From Polydactylus sextarius (lineage: Eukaryota > Chordata > Actinopteri > Polynemidae), in NCBI GenBank assembly GCA_016801845.1, contig CM028910.1, positions 14,972,629-15,036,628 on the forward strand: a DNA stretch of 64,000 nt. Reading direction: 5' to 3'. Shown piece after piece: positions 40,556-52,800 of this stretch. Each line of letters begins with the position of its first letter. Position 1 is the first letter of the stretch. Both the position numbers and the translations under genes were made by a program. Under the pieces are notes generated by a model that had not been told where the DNA came from, ran no database searches, and saw only the letters and a program-made list of their open reading frames with translations.

Positions 40556-43500
40556 GTCCACAGCGTCAGCATCTACACACACACAATCACACACAGACAT
40601 ATATACTATACTTACATGGACCTCATTCACTAACACTCACACCTCAACCCCTCTTTTCCCCTGTTAGTACTTTCTATACGTAGTGATCCTGCCCCCTCAG
40701 TCTAAACCTTTAAGTCAGTGAGGCCGGTCAAAGTGTCCTCACTTTGGACAGTTTACCTCATCTTTACTTCCTAGTGAGTATATTTGGTCTTTATAAGTAT
40801 AGAAATACACACACTGTAATGTAGAAACACACACGCACACACACAGACACAGAGATAAACCTGCTGAAGCACAAACATAGTGTAATATTGCTTGAGGAGT
40901 TGAGGAGAGCGCTAACACCAGAGAGACAGACAGGTGGACAGACGTCACTGGAAACAACACAACCAGACACACAGACCACACTGCCCTGAGATTATTCTCT
41001 TCTTTTTTTTTTTTTTTTTTTTTGTTTTTTTGTTTTGTTTTTAACAGACTTTTAAGTATGTTTCACTTACTTTGAGATATTTCTTTAGCTTTTTTGTTGA
41101 TTTTCCTGGATTTCTGTAGGAGAAGTTGCATCGGTAGGCTACGCACGACTGTTTACACGCTTTTTAACTACTCTAGGATCAACAGGGAGAAGAAAAAAAG
41201 CCAATCAAAAGACTAAACACTGATCAGTAGAAACCTGAGGAAGGACTCTACTCACATCGCAGCATATCAAAACAAATCAACTGGTTTCAGCTTGTTGATT
41301 CTTTTTATACTCCATCTTTTTTTCTTCTTTTCGTTGAGTTTTAATGAGAAATACCGTCAGTGTACAATCACTGCCCTGGAGGCACTTACAGGAAATGTGC
41401 ATTTAATACACAAAACATGGAGAAAATCCTTCTTGTACAAAAAGGGATGTTTTGATTCAAACATTTCTTGTGTGTGAAGTTGCTTTGTAATATTTAATAT
41501 ATTTTAATGTTCATTATTACTCTACTGTAGTTGTTCAGTACATGTGTTGTTTATACTAGTAAGACTAGTTTGAGCATCCACACGATGATTGTTAATGTAT
41601 TTTATAATATTTGGAATGTTTTTTCTTGGTTAGACTTGTGCCAAGTTTTTTAATATGCCCATCGTTAGATCTCCAGTTTATCTCCAACCCCCAGATTAGT
41701 GCAAAAATGACTTGTGAGTCGTCACAGTTATTGTGTCATGTTATCATAAAGTGCCCTGTTAGCTCAGTCTATTGTAACTGCATCGCTATTCTTCAAGCAT
41801 TTACTACCAAAGCTTTGTTTTTATGAATGTGGTTAGATTAGCTTTGTCTGTTCAACCTGCCTGAGAGTCAAAGGTAACGCAGCCAAAAGCTTGTTTAAAG
41901 CTTCGAGTGTTGTTTTAGCAGGTAGGTTCTGTCTTGTTGGAAATCCCAGTAATATGAGAGGTATTACTAGTATTACTGTCAGTGTTTGTTTGTGATAAAA
42001 TAACAGGAGTCAAAGCCCTGAGTGTGAATGTTAATGGTTCTCAAACAAGGGGCAGAGCTGTAGAGCTCTTCTCAGAAAATTGAATACATTTTAAAGGGAA
42101 CAATAACCAACTGATGCTAGAATCAAGAATCAAGATCAGGAAAACAACAAAGTCCAACAGACTTCAACAGGGATGAAAAGAAAAACAAGTGATGCCTATT
42201 GAGCAAACACATTACGAAACGAAGCATATTTGCTTGAGTGAAATGTTTGAGAACCACTGGCAGTCACCACATGGGGTCCTGCTAGATGTCGAGGTCCCTC
42301 TGACAACAGCTCTGTGCTGCCAGATTGGATGGTTTTTCACCCATATGCTCTGTTTGTTATGTAACAGCACAGACAAAGTTTATCTTGGGCAGGTTGTGGT
42401 GTTTTTGACTTCCATTTAGGAAGATTTCCAATATTGAAATTACTTTATGTCAATTAATCTGCCTGTTTTTCTTGCTGTCCTCTTAAAACAGAAGGTACAA
42501 GGGTCAGAAATCTTAGCCATCATGCGACATTACTGCCACATGTTTTTTGTCTTTGCCAACCAGTTAAATTGCAGTTTAAATACACATCTGTCCAGAAGTT
42601 AATAGAAGGTATTAACTGTACTTTCAATCTTGTCTAATCCAATCGGATAGTTGTGCTTGTGCCAGATGCAATGAAATTTCCTGCATTTCCAGGCATTCCT
42701 GACGTGTCACGTTCACAACAACTGGATAGACAAACAACGCATAAACAAACCAGGCTGCTCGGTGGCCATCAGATCTGGCAACATCTCATGAGCTCTTTGA
42801 GGGCCTTTAAATGTTAAATAACAGAAAATCCCTGTGATCTCTGACATGTCTTACTGCTCCGGTGTGGAGCTCCTGCCCCTGAATGAGTCAGGTTTCACCA
42901 CAGTCAGCATTACTGTCACCGCATACATGTTTGTATAATGTTCGATGTTGCTTTGTGTTAATTTTAGCACTTTTTAAAAAAAGAAAAGAAAAAGAAAACT
43001 GTTTAAAGTGTGAATTTGTTCGATCTGATGTAATTTATACATTTTAGAAAAGTTAGTAACGACCAGGAAAATGTTCTGTACATCTGACAACCAATGTTTG
43101 CCCCCTCGTCTTACTCAGACCAAACAGCTCATACTTGTAGAGCTGTTTGGTTTTCATTTTAAATTGTGTTGTTGCTGCTGCTGCTGTTGTTAAAGATTTC
43201 CCCCTCTCCCTCACTCACCCTCTCGGCTTTCAGAAGAAACTATGCGAGCTCTCTTCTCGCTTCGCTCCCTTGCTCTGCTCTGCTCTACTGTTCCTCCCTG
43301 TGGCTACACTGAGTCACCATCAGCTGGTCACAAGACAAAGCCCAAAGAGCTTCAAGACAAATATGTTTCAGAAAAGTCCTATTACTCCTACTACTTTTTC
43401 TTTCATTCTTTTTTCTTTCATTTTGTTGTAACGGATAAAAGACTGAAACATTTCTGTGTGTGATCAGTTAAATGTGAAATGAAAAGCTAGAAATGTATCT

Positions 43501-44960
43501 GTCAAACGTTTAGAAGATAGGTCGGTTCCCTGTCTATTTAAATACACTGGACACATAAAACACACACACACACACACACACCACCTCTCTCTCTTGTGTT
43601 GGAGAGCACAACACTACAGCAGATAGTTTTGTAAAAAGGCTCTGTTGTCTTGCCTGCATGCTGCTTTCATTTTACATTGTACATAGTTGTTAATTTATTG
43701 ACATGATGTGTATATTAGCGATCATTGTAGCCACCGTGACAATGATTGATTTCATACGTTGTCATTTTTGCTCCAGGACAGGCAGTATTTTTTAGGTGAC
43801 GAGGAGCTTTTTTTTTGTCAATCGCTCACAATCCTGAATTTTTTCATGTGTAAATCTGTTTTAAAAAAAAATGTGTTTGTAAAAAAAAAAAAAATAGGGG
43901 AAAAAAATCCATAGAAATTGAGAATGTGATTGGTTGTATACTGTTTGTGAATTCTTCTTATTTAAGGCTGTGTCATCTCCAAAGGTGAAGGCGGGGGTGG
44001 GGGGGCGGAGGGGGTTATTGTCCACGGAGGTTCATGGAGGAGGAGGTGGAGATGAGGGGGGCAGACTTCTCTGTCCTCAAGCTGTAATTCTGTTTGTACA
44101 TTTGTGAATGTGCATGAAAATATTGTGAACGTTGCATCTGTTGTCGTAAACTGCCCTGCAGACAGAAGCACTTTGGCATCGGTGCAGGAACAGACCCCAG
44201 TGTGGAGACGAGCCACACCGTAACGAGATGCTGTTTAACCGATTCCAGATCTGCCTGAGCTTCTCTTGAATATCTCATGAACAGATCTAGGATCGTTATT
44301 TGTTCGCTGGAAGCTTTTTTTTTTTTTTCCCGAGATGATTCTCTGAGAGAGTAACAAATGTTTTTGGTGACCAGAGTCTGTCCGCAGATGTTCAGTACGT
44401 GGAACAGACGAAAACGAACACAGGGTTATTTTGTACAGTTAGTGTTCGATGATATGACGACGATAGTGATAAGCCCTGACATCCCAGTTTCCTCATGGGT
44501 GAAAAAAAAAACCACAGCTGATTTTTTTTTGTTCCCACTGCTTGCTGAAAGCCCCATGATGTTAAAGTGCTTGATATGTGTGCATCCTCCCACTCTTCCT
44601 CCCCCTCTATCCCTCTCTTCTTGATGTTGTTCGTACCCTCGCTCTAATCTAGCTGAACGTGATAGTACCTGTAGTTTGGTAGATGGATGTTCCACTTTAA
44701 TAAGATACCGAAAAAAAAAAATAAGATGATAGAAGAAATTCATTGTAGTTAAATGTGACTTTAAGAGACATAAAGAAAGGAAAATGTCTTACAGTCTGAA
44801 CCATGCTCCCCCAAGTCCCTTTTACAGAGTAGTTTGTACATGTTGAGTGTATAACACTGTTCTATGATGGTTTTCCTGATGGTATTTGTATTTCTGTATA
44901 CACTTTGGTGATCCTGTCATATCTGGGTTTTATAAACCACAATTATTTTTAAAACTCGCT
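40556..44960 (+). other. xpr1: Probable xpr1 3' UTR (end uncertain)
   Basis: About 4.4 kb of AT-rich non-coding sequence after the xpr1 stop; mammalian XPR1 also has a multi-kilobase 3' UTR. I found no AATAAA on the plus strand between the stop and 45600. A variant TATAAA near 44930, followed by a T-rich run at 44980-44996, is one possible end. A canonical Pumilio-type site TGTACATA lies at 43678-43685, with further TGTA-type sites nearby. No ORF in the interval resembles a known protein. Confidence 0.45.
43561..43581 (+). repeat. CA microsatellite in presumed xpr1 3' UTR
   Basis: About 10 CA units, followed by CTCTCTCTC. Confidence 0.93.
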
Positions 44961-45579
44961 CTGCCTCTCGACTCATTCCTTGTTTTTTTTTTTTCTTAAA
45001 CTGCTGCATCTGTTAACCTGTTGTTTATTATGTTTATGTATGGATGAACATTGGTTAGTCATTTATTTAGTGGTTGTGACGGTGACTTAGTATATACTCA
45101 GTTACATCCATTGTCCTCACCTCTAAGACAACATGCGGCGTGGTGGTGAAACACTGTGTTGCAGCTTCCTGGTGAGATTTGGTTCTTAAGGTTGAGGAAC
45201 TCGTCCAAAAACACTGGCAGCGTTGAGGGATTTGATTTTTTTTTTTTTTCTTGACTTGTTCCTGGTGGGCAGACTGAGTGTGATGCCATCATGTTGAAGG
45301 TGCCAACCAGGACAAATGAATCATCCTGAGAAGTCTGAAAAATCTCCTTTCTTGGCAAAGAGGAAACACTGACAATATCAAAGTAGAACACAGAAATGAG
45401 CCCTCATAATCCAACATAAAAAAACATAAATTTAAAACATCACAACATTCTCCATTTTAGAAAATTCATTTTCGAACCATCGACCAATCGCTTCGACTAA
45501 TTTAATTCTTGTGTCGATTTAATTCCGGTGATTTGTGATTCTCCCAAAAACCAAACCACCTGCCAGTCAATGTCTAAGA

Positions 45580-46152
45580 AGGTCACAACTAGGTTGTTTA
45601 TTTTATGATAACTGATACAGGATAAATGTTATACATTCTATTTTAACACTGATATTTTGCTTTTATTTTCAATGTCAGTATGCAAAAAAAGAGAATGCAA
45701 AGTAAACATTTGGTGAAATCATGAATATGATACATAATTTGACTGCTTCATCAATATTAAACCAATTAATTTTAAGGACTCCGTGTTGCCCTGGTGATAA
45801 CTTGTTTCGCTACAACACAAAAAAGGGAAAAAAAAAAAAACAATACAAAAAACAAACTGCAAACATCAACAGTTGGCTGACAGCAAACACTTTAAAGGAC
45901 CACATGATCTTTAGATGTATCAACTCATGTAGATGCATATATAAAAATACAGGATCCCTGTTGTATATATGCACATACAGTAATAATGCATTTACTAGAG
46001 TTGTAGAGTCTGTACTGGGCATACAAACAGACAAAATGAAGAGCAGGATACACATACACACACGTTTACCATTATCTCTCCATATAAACACGCATAAACC
46101 AACCAACCAACAAGCAGAAGGCTCTCTGGCTTTAAGCTAAAAACTACGCTGA

Positions 46153-46184
<32 letters not shown>

Positions 46185-46625
46185 AGACATTCACATTTCT
46201 GAAACAAATTTCATGATCTCACAACTTCTCGCCTGATCAACTCTCACTGTCCATCAGTCTTATAAACTGTTCGTGCCCCCAGAGAAGCTAGAATGATGAG
46301 GATGGTGATCTCCGGTTTTGTGCCATTGCGTCCAACTCCTCCCATCAATCAGGGCAGAGTTCACTCTTACTGATTACTGCACTTTGTTGGTCCTTTTTTC
46401 TCCACATCATCACTCCTCTCACTGAGCATTCATTCACTGACTCGCTGTAGGTTTTTTTTTTCTGCTAGTTTCTTCATCCATGAGTGAAAGTGAGTGAATG
46501 AACATGTTGTGGAGGAAGGTGGAGAAGTGTAACTGCAGCTCGTTATGTCTGTTTAGTGTATGTATGAATGTCCTGTAAGTCCATGCATTTACCTGTGTGT
46601 GTGCGCACTGCATGTCCATCTCTAT
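45580..46625 (-). other. sin3b: Probable sin3b 3' UTR
   Basis: About 1 kb after the sin3b stop. It carries a 27-nt A run on the plus strand (46157-46183, T on the transcript). AATAAA signals on the minus strand lie at 45662-45667 and 45597-45602. Cleavage just past the second would leave about 0.6 kb to the presumed xpr1 3' end. Confidence 0.5.
45597..45602 (-). terminator. sin3b: Candidate polyadenylation signal of sin3b
   Basis: AATAAA on the minus strand, about 1.02 kb downstream of the sin3b stop. Another AATAAA at 45662-45667 is the alternative. Confidence 0.45.
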
Positions 46626-46862
46626 CTACGGCGAGGCCGGGGCTTTGCTACCACTGTAATGAACTTGGTATCTGTTGACCGTTTGACCTTTCACCTCAGT
46701 CGACAGGCAGGTGGTCTTGCAGGGGATCATGTCCTCCTCCTCCTCACCCATTAGCCAGTTCTGGACCGAGCGTTCGGCTGAGGCCGTGACATGATTGGTC
46801 AGCCAGCCCTGGTGCCACTTGTCGAAGCGTTCGTGCTGGTTCGCTGCCACTCTGTGCTGCGA
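46626..46862 (-). CDS. sin3b: sin3b exon 19 (C-terminus and stop)
   Basis: Seventy-eight codons plus TAG (46626-46628). Contains [34 protein letters not shown] and the terminal APASP, as in Sin3b. Confidence 0.96.
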   Translation of the reverse strand, partial: SQHRVAANQHERFDKWHQGWLTNHVTASAERSVQNWLMGEEEEDMIPCKTTCLSTEVKGQTVNRYQVHYSGSKAPASP

Positions 46863-49800
46863 CTGTGGAGGAAGAGCAAAAAACGTTGGTTTTACCGAGC
46901 ACAAAATCCACAAGGTTCGTACATCATAGCATCAACTAATGTGTGAAACTAAATGCACACTTCGTCCTACCTTCCTGGCTTTGACCAGTGCTCCTCTGCG
47001 GTACATATAGTCCTCAGAGTTCATGACGAACACCATCTTGTGAGTGTTAAGTTTAAAGCGACAGTCCAAACTGCCGGCATTTTCCACACCGAGCTGGCGG
47101 TGCCACTCTCTCCTGCAACGCATGGCCTCCACCTGCCGCACCTGCCAGCGACGGAAACGTCGCAGGTTCCTATGAGAGAAGATTTAAGACATTATTCACA
47201 CGTCTTTGTTCAAAACGACTGTCTAAATAATGACAAACGACTTGAAATAGAAATCCTGAGAGACTTTAGAAAATGTAATTTGAGACGACGGTGGTGCTGT
47301 TACAATATAGGTCTGATGCATGTAGGAACAGGTGAGGCATTTTAGAGACCACACCCTCTGCTGTCCAAATTCCACCTAAAGCAAGTATTTAGTTATGAAA
47401 CTCGCAATGTACACTGAAATATTTGTGTAGAACTGTACAACTTAATGTTTTCAGTAGATAGTTTATCTGGCTGTAATTTTTGTTTAAACTGTGAGGTGTT
47501 TATGGACAACTTAAAATGAAAAGTGGTTTTAATCCATCTAAGTGTCTGAAAACCAAGTAGACGACCGTGTACCTGGGCAGAAATACAGGTTTGAAGAAGT
47601 AGCCCTCTGCTTGCGAGCACAGACTGGACTCTGTTCCTACAAATTGCTCCATGTAGCTCGACAGGCACTGGGGACGAAGAGTACAGTCATAAGTTTCGTG
47701 GAACTTTGTTCAGGTTACATATTTCAAACGGTCTGCAAGAAAAACAAGTATTTAAACAGCTTGTAAAGACGTTTACCTGTACATCTAGTGGGTCGTCGGC
47801 CTGGGCCTCCTCAGTGTCCAACAGCTCAATCGTCATTGTCACATGACCCTTGTTTTGGATAAACATTACCTGAAGACACAAAATGTAAGAGAGAGAGAGA
47901 GAAGTGAGTAAATCAAAACTCAAACTCAAAATCATTTCACTACAAAACAATAAAACCAAAGTTCATATTTTTACATGAGATTAAAGTTGGTTACTCATGT
48001 CTGATAATGTGTAAATAAACTAAGAGACTGTTCACTAGCTGTAGTATAAATCGGCTGCAGACAATTAGTGTAACTTGAAAAACAGATTCAGCTCAAGTCA
48101 TAACACAAGAGGTGAAACTGTGGCTAACTCTGCCAATAACATCAAACATTTTGGGGAAAATAAAGAAAATTAATCCTGAGCTGAAATTATTGAAACCTAT
48201 TCACCTTTATCAAAACAGCTCTTTCAGTGCAGCCATTATCATTACTGCTGAAGCACTCCATAACAAAAAAAACACTATTAGTGATTTGCCTCACTGTTGT
48301 GTAGTGTTGTGAGAAATGTTAACTATCCTCTAAAATGACTAGACACGTATACACACCGTAATTCTCCTGCAGATAAAACGGACGTTGGTGATAGAAAATG
48401 ATTTACTACTTCAAACAACAGCGGGGCCAAATATATAATCCAGTACAGCATGCACCAGGACTTTGTGCTCACCTTGAAGCAGTTCTCCTCAGCCATGACT
48501 CTCTCGGCTTTCCACTGGTAGCTCGTCTCCCAAGCAGCTCTGACACACTGTGAGGACACGTTCCCCCCTGCTGCCCCGCGCTTCCTCTCAGCCAGGTAAA
48601 GATCGACCACCTGCAGACACACCTCGTCGCTCACTAGGTGCTGCAGCTGAAGGATAAGAAAGTGGAATCAGAAACTGGCAGAGGAGAAACAAAGAAAATG
48701 ACTCTTAAAAAAAAAAAAAAAGTTAAAGTTAAATTTTGCTTACCTGCCGTATGATGTTATGAATGACCTTGTCGATGGTGAAGCCGATGTAGGCGTGGAT
48801 GGTGAACATCTCTCTCAGTGTGTCTTCATACTGTGTGGAGTCCAGGTTTCCATCCAGCAGACTGCGAACCATGTCCAGGAAGGCTGGATAATACTCCTCC
48901 AACTCTACCTCACCTGTGGAAGCAAGTGGAGTGCAATGTGTTTAATGTAGCTGTGAGAAAAAGCTCATCTCTAACCTGAATAACGCTAAAGTTCAAATGT
49001 AGTTTAAAAACAATGATAAAGTGTGAACATTATTAATTCAAACTGTTGTCTGGAGCAAAGCTGCAGAGATGGACTGATTTATTAAAGAAAATTGACACAG
49101 AAACTGTTGTCAAAGTGATGAGTGAGTCATAATTCAAGTAGTTTATCAAGCAAAAACTATCAAACATGAGTTAGCTTCTTTTCTCATTCCTAAGTTAAAG
49201 TAAATTCAATTCAATTGCTCGGCCTGAAGACAACTTGTGCCTGGTCATGTCCTCAACGACATTGTGATGTCATGTGTCAATTTACTGACTGAAACTGACT
49301 GGATGACTGACAAATCATTATTAGTTGCTGCTACTCTACTGTTCACCTGCTCAGGAGGCTTAACTGTTCAGCCGCTTGCAATAAAGATATTACTGTGTAG
49401 CATATAAATGTTTTAAAATCTATGAACGGCTTTGATACTCATCTTACACACATGCTCAAAACACCTACAACACATACTGCTTATCGACTGGTTGAACTCT
49501 CCACATCGCTGCAGGTTGATCCAGCTCAAGTTTAACACTTTTCCTCAGATCATTATAATTTCCATGATCAACCAGTGGTTGAACTTACTGGGCTGTTTAA
49601 GGCGCAGCTCCATGGCGAGGTCACATGCTTTTTCCCTCCGTCCTTCGGCCATCAGCAGCCTCTCTCTGCTCTGCTCAGCTCGGTGCTCCAGCAGCTGCCG
49701 TTCCGCCTGTCGATAAACGCGCAGCAGCCGCGAACACAGGGTCTGGTGCAGCCGCAAGAAGAAATACCAGTTGTTGTTGACGAAGAAAAGGTTGTAGACG

Positions 49801-52800
49801 CCGTCCAGCTCCTTCTGGTGCTCCGCTTCAGGGTCACGCAGGTCCACCTTCTCCCCAGCTGCGCCTGAACCCGTCTCCATGGGTGTTGCTCCAGGGTTGG
49901 GTGCAGTGGCCCCTGCAGGTTGATTCGTGCTACTTGAGGTGGTGGAGGCTTCCGAGTCCGCTGGCTGTGACGGGCTGCAGCGCCTTCGTCTGGACTCACC
50001 ATTGAGCTGCTGCTGAGGTTGAGACTGGGTTTGGGACTGGGCAGGTTGTAGTTGAGACTGGGCACCTGTGGCTGCCGCTGCTCCTGATGGGTTAGTAGAA
50101 TTACCGTTTCCTCCTCCTGCTGCTGCTGCTGCAACTGCTCCACTTCCTCCTCCTCTCTCCGCTCCTTCCTCAGGCTCAGCTTCTTCATCCGTCCAGTCTT
50201 CTGTATCACTGAGCTCGCCACGGCGGGAGAAGAACAGGTCAGGGACAAAGTGCTGGATGATGCGCTTGATGTGATCCTTGTCGTCTTTGTGGATGGTTGG
50301 CTGGCGTTTGACGTGGTAAATGATGAGCGAGGCAGCGTCCTCCAGGATTTGTTTGTCCTCATATGTGAACACCATGTGAGGCTCGCTGGTTGAGGCGGCA
50401 CCAGAACCGTTGCGGCCTTGCTGGCCAACTCCGCCTTCTTCTGTGCTCTGCTCCTGGCGCTAACATAAACAAAAAACGGAGATAAATGTGGAAAATTTCA
50501 GACTCACCAAAAATTTCAGAGAAGTATCATATTACACTGCACACAACATTAGTTTTTTCATGTTATGAAGGTCTCTGTGTTAATCCTGCAGATACAAAAA
50601 AGAAGTTTTACCTCATCATAGACGCTCTCAATCTCATTGAGAAGACTCTTCGACCTCAGGGCCTTCATGTCATTCTGTTTGAAGTTGACTCCTTGGTGGT
50701 CGAGGGACTTCAAGTAGGCCTTCTCATACTGCTCCCTCCATATCTTATTGAAACCCTGCTGGGCCTCTCTCCACTCCTCCTCCTTGGCTTTCAACCTGTA
50801 AAGAATGACACGAGTCAAATGTTGATACTTTCCGAAACACAGCCATGCTGTGAAAATGGCAGTTTAGCTGTGCAGACTGAAGTATCATTGAAAAGAAGCT
50901 TGAGTTTTACAACATTACATTTCTGTCACTGAATGTTTGACAAGTGAGGAAACATGAAATGAAACAAAAACCAAAGAGGAAATGATGAGTCCTGACCTTT
51001 TGAGCACCACAGGCACAGCAGTGGCAGGACTCCTCTTCAGTCCCTCGATGATCTCAGGGGCTTTGTCGCCATAGATACGATACACAGCGCGACGCTGGAT
51101 GACTTCAGAGGTGCCGCCCAGGCAGTCGTCTAATCTGAATCGGTCTTGGTCCTCTGGTGAAAGGCGGGACAGCTTCTTCTGGACGCTCTCTAGCACCCTG
51201 ATAGTGGCCAAGTTCGTCTCCAGAACCACGTCCAACTGAAAGTGAGTTACAGACGTTGAGGTTTAAAAAAGGAAGGATGAGCTGTGTTTGTTTAAAATGA
51301 TCTAATATGTTTACACAGAACAAGGTCACAGAAAGTTACAATCATATATAGGGGTGATTTGTGATGTTTATAGACATGTCTCTGTTTTACAGGAGGCATA
51401 AACAGAAACCTTGTTGGGGTGTACATACCTCAAATCTTTCATCCTCACAGCGATGCAGCTGCTCCTCATAAGGAGTCTTCTTTGAGCTGACAAAGGTGGA
51501 ATCCTCTGACCAGGAGGGGAATGACACCCAGGTGTCGTTCAACACCTACGTACATACAGACAGAAATCTCATTGATAAATTATCAGTAGGAAAATCCTTT
51601 CTGCAATAAAACATTTCAGGCTAGTCTCTCACTATATATCATCACACAATATACAGGGAGATAGAGATATACATAAGACTATATTATTACTGAGTAACAT
51701 AAACAGAGGCGTTTTTGACCACTAGTCGTGCTATAGAGACACTTTTTTTATGACTCAGTCACTATTTTCGTTTGTACATATAAACATTCAGAAGCACACA
51801 CATGCACAAGCAGGTGGTCGACTTAATGTCAATTAATTCCTCTCAATGATGTCACTCTACTGCACTGAATAACAGTTGGCGATAATGTGCTGGAAAAGCA
51901 GCATTACATAATAAAAAGGTAATTAGAGCGAGAGAACAAAAACATGGATGCAAACAGTACATGTTTCAGACTTCCTTGTTTGTTAGACCTCAGGGATACA
52001 CAGTGTTTTCTGGTGAAACACAGTCCATGTAAACAGTGTTTGCTCAGAAGAAAAGTCCTCAGGATGTATTTAAGCAGTGCACTGATATAGTAGAAACTCT
52101 TTCAGTTAAATGTTAGTGGTTGTACCTCCTTGCATAGGGTGGTGCGTCCGCTGCATTTAGGCTGCTGGTAGGTCTTGGGCAGTGCTCTGTAGCTGGACCC
52201 CAGGCGCTTGCAGGAGGCATAATCCACCTCCCTGCCCCCTCCCCCCTCCATGTAGCGATCCGACAGCCCTGACACAGCATGAGAGAGCTCTTTGTCCCCC
52301 AGAAATGACTTGAACTGTGTGTACAGTTCGGGAAACTTCCTGGAAGGAGATGGATGAAATCATGAGTGACAGATAAATCAGGAGAAGAACAGATGACCAA
52401 AGAGGAAGTGTGTTCCAACAGAATAATCCTATCAATGTGACTGTGATGTGGGTAAAAGTCTGTGCTGTATCAGGTAACTTTAATGGTTGTACCAAATCTA
52501 TTTGGATATAACTTTACAGATTCTCAAATGGCCCTGAACATTTTTTTAAAACATCTTATGAGGTAACAAGAGACACACTCTACAAGACAAGGCATTAGCT
52601 TCTACACTTTAGACTCCCTGCAACTACTGTACCCATTCATTTGTGCATCCACTTTTCTCATTTAGTTCAGTGATTTCACATTTACCAATCTTCATCATCT
52701 TTCCATACACTCACCCCAGGAAAGGAGTAACTAGCTGCAGCAGCTCTGCTCCTGAAACTACTTCCTGGTTAAACAAGGCGATGCAGCGCAGGAAGTTCTC

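Noticed and set aside
45721..46140. 139-aa plus-strand ORF
   Set aside because: Lys/Asn/Thr-rich translation of AT-rich sequence antisense to the sin3b 3' UTR. No family resemblance.
49652..50428. 258-aa ORF on the minus strand overlapping sin3b exon 13
   Set aside because: It is a shifted-frame shadow of the true exon. The real frame carries the conserved Sin3 sequence.
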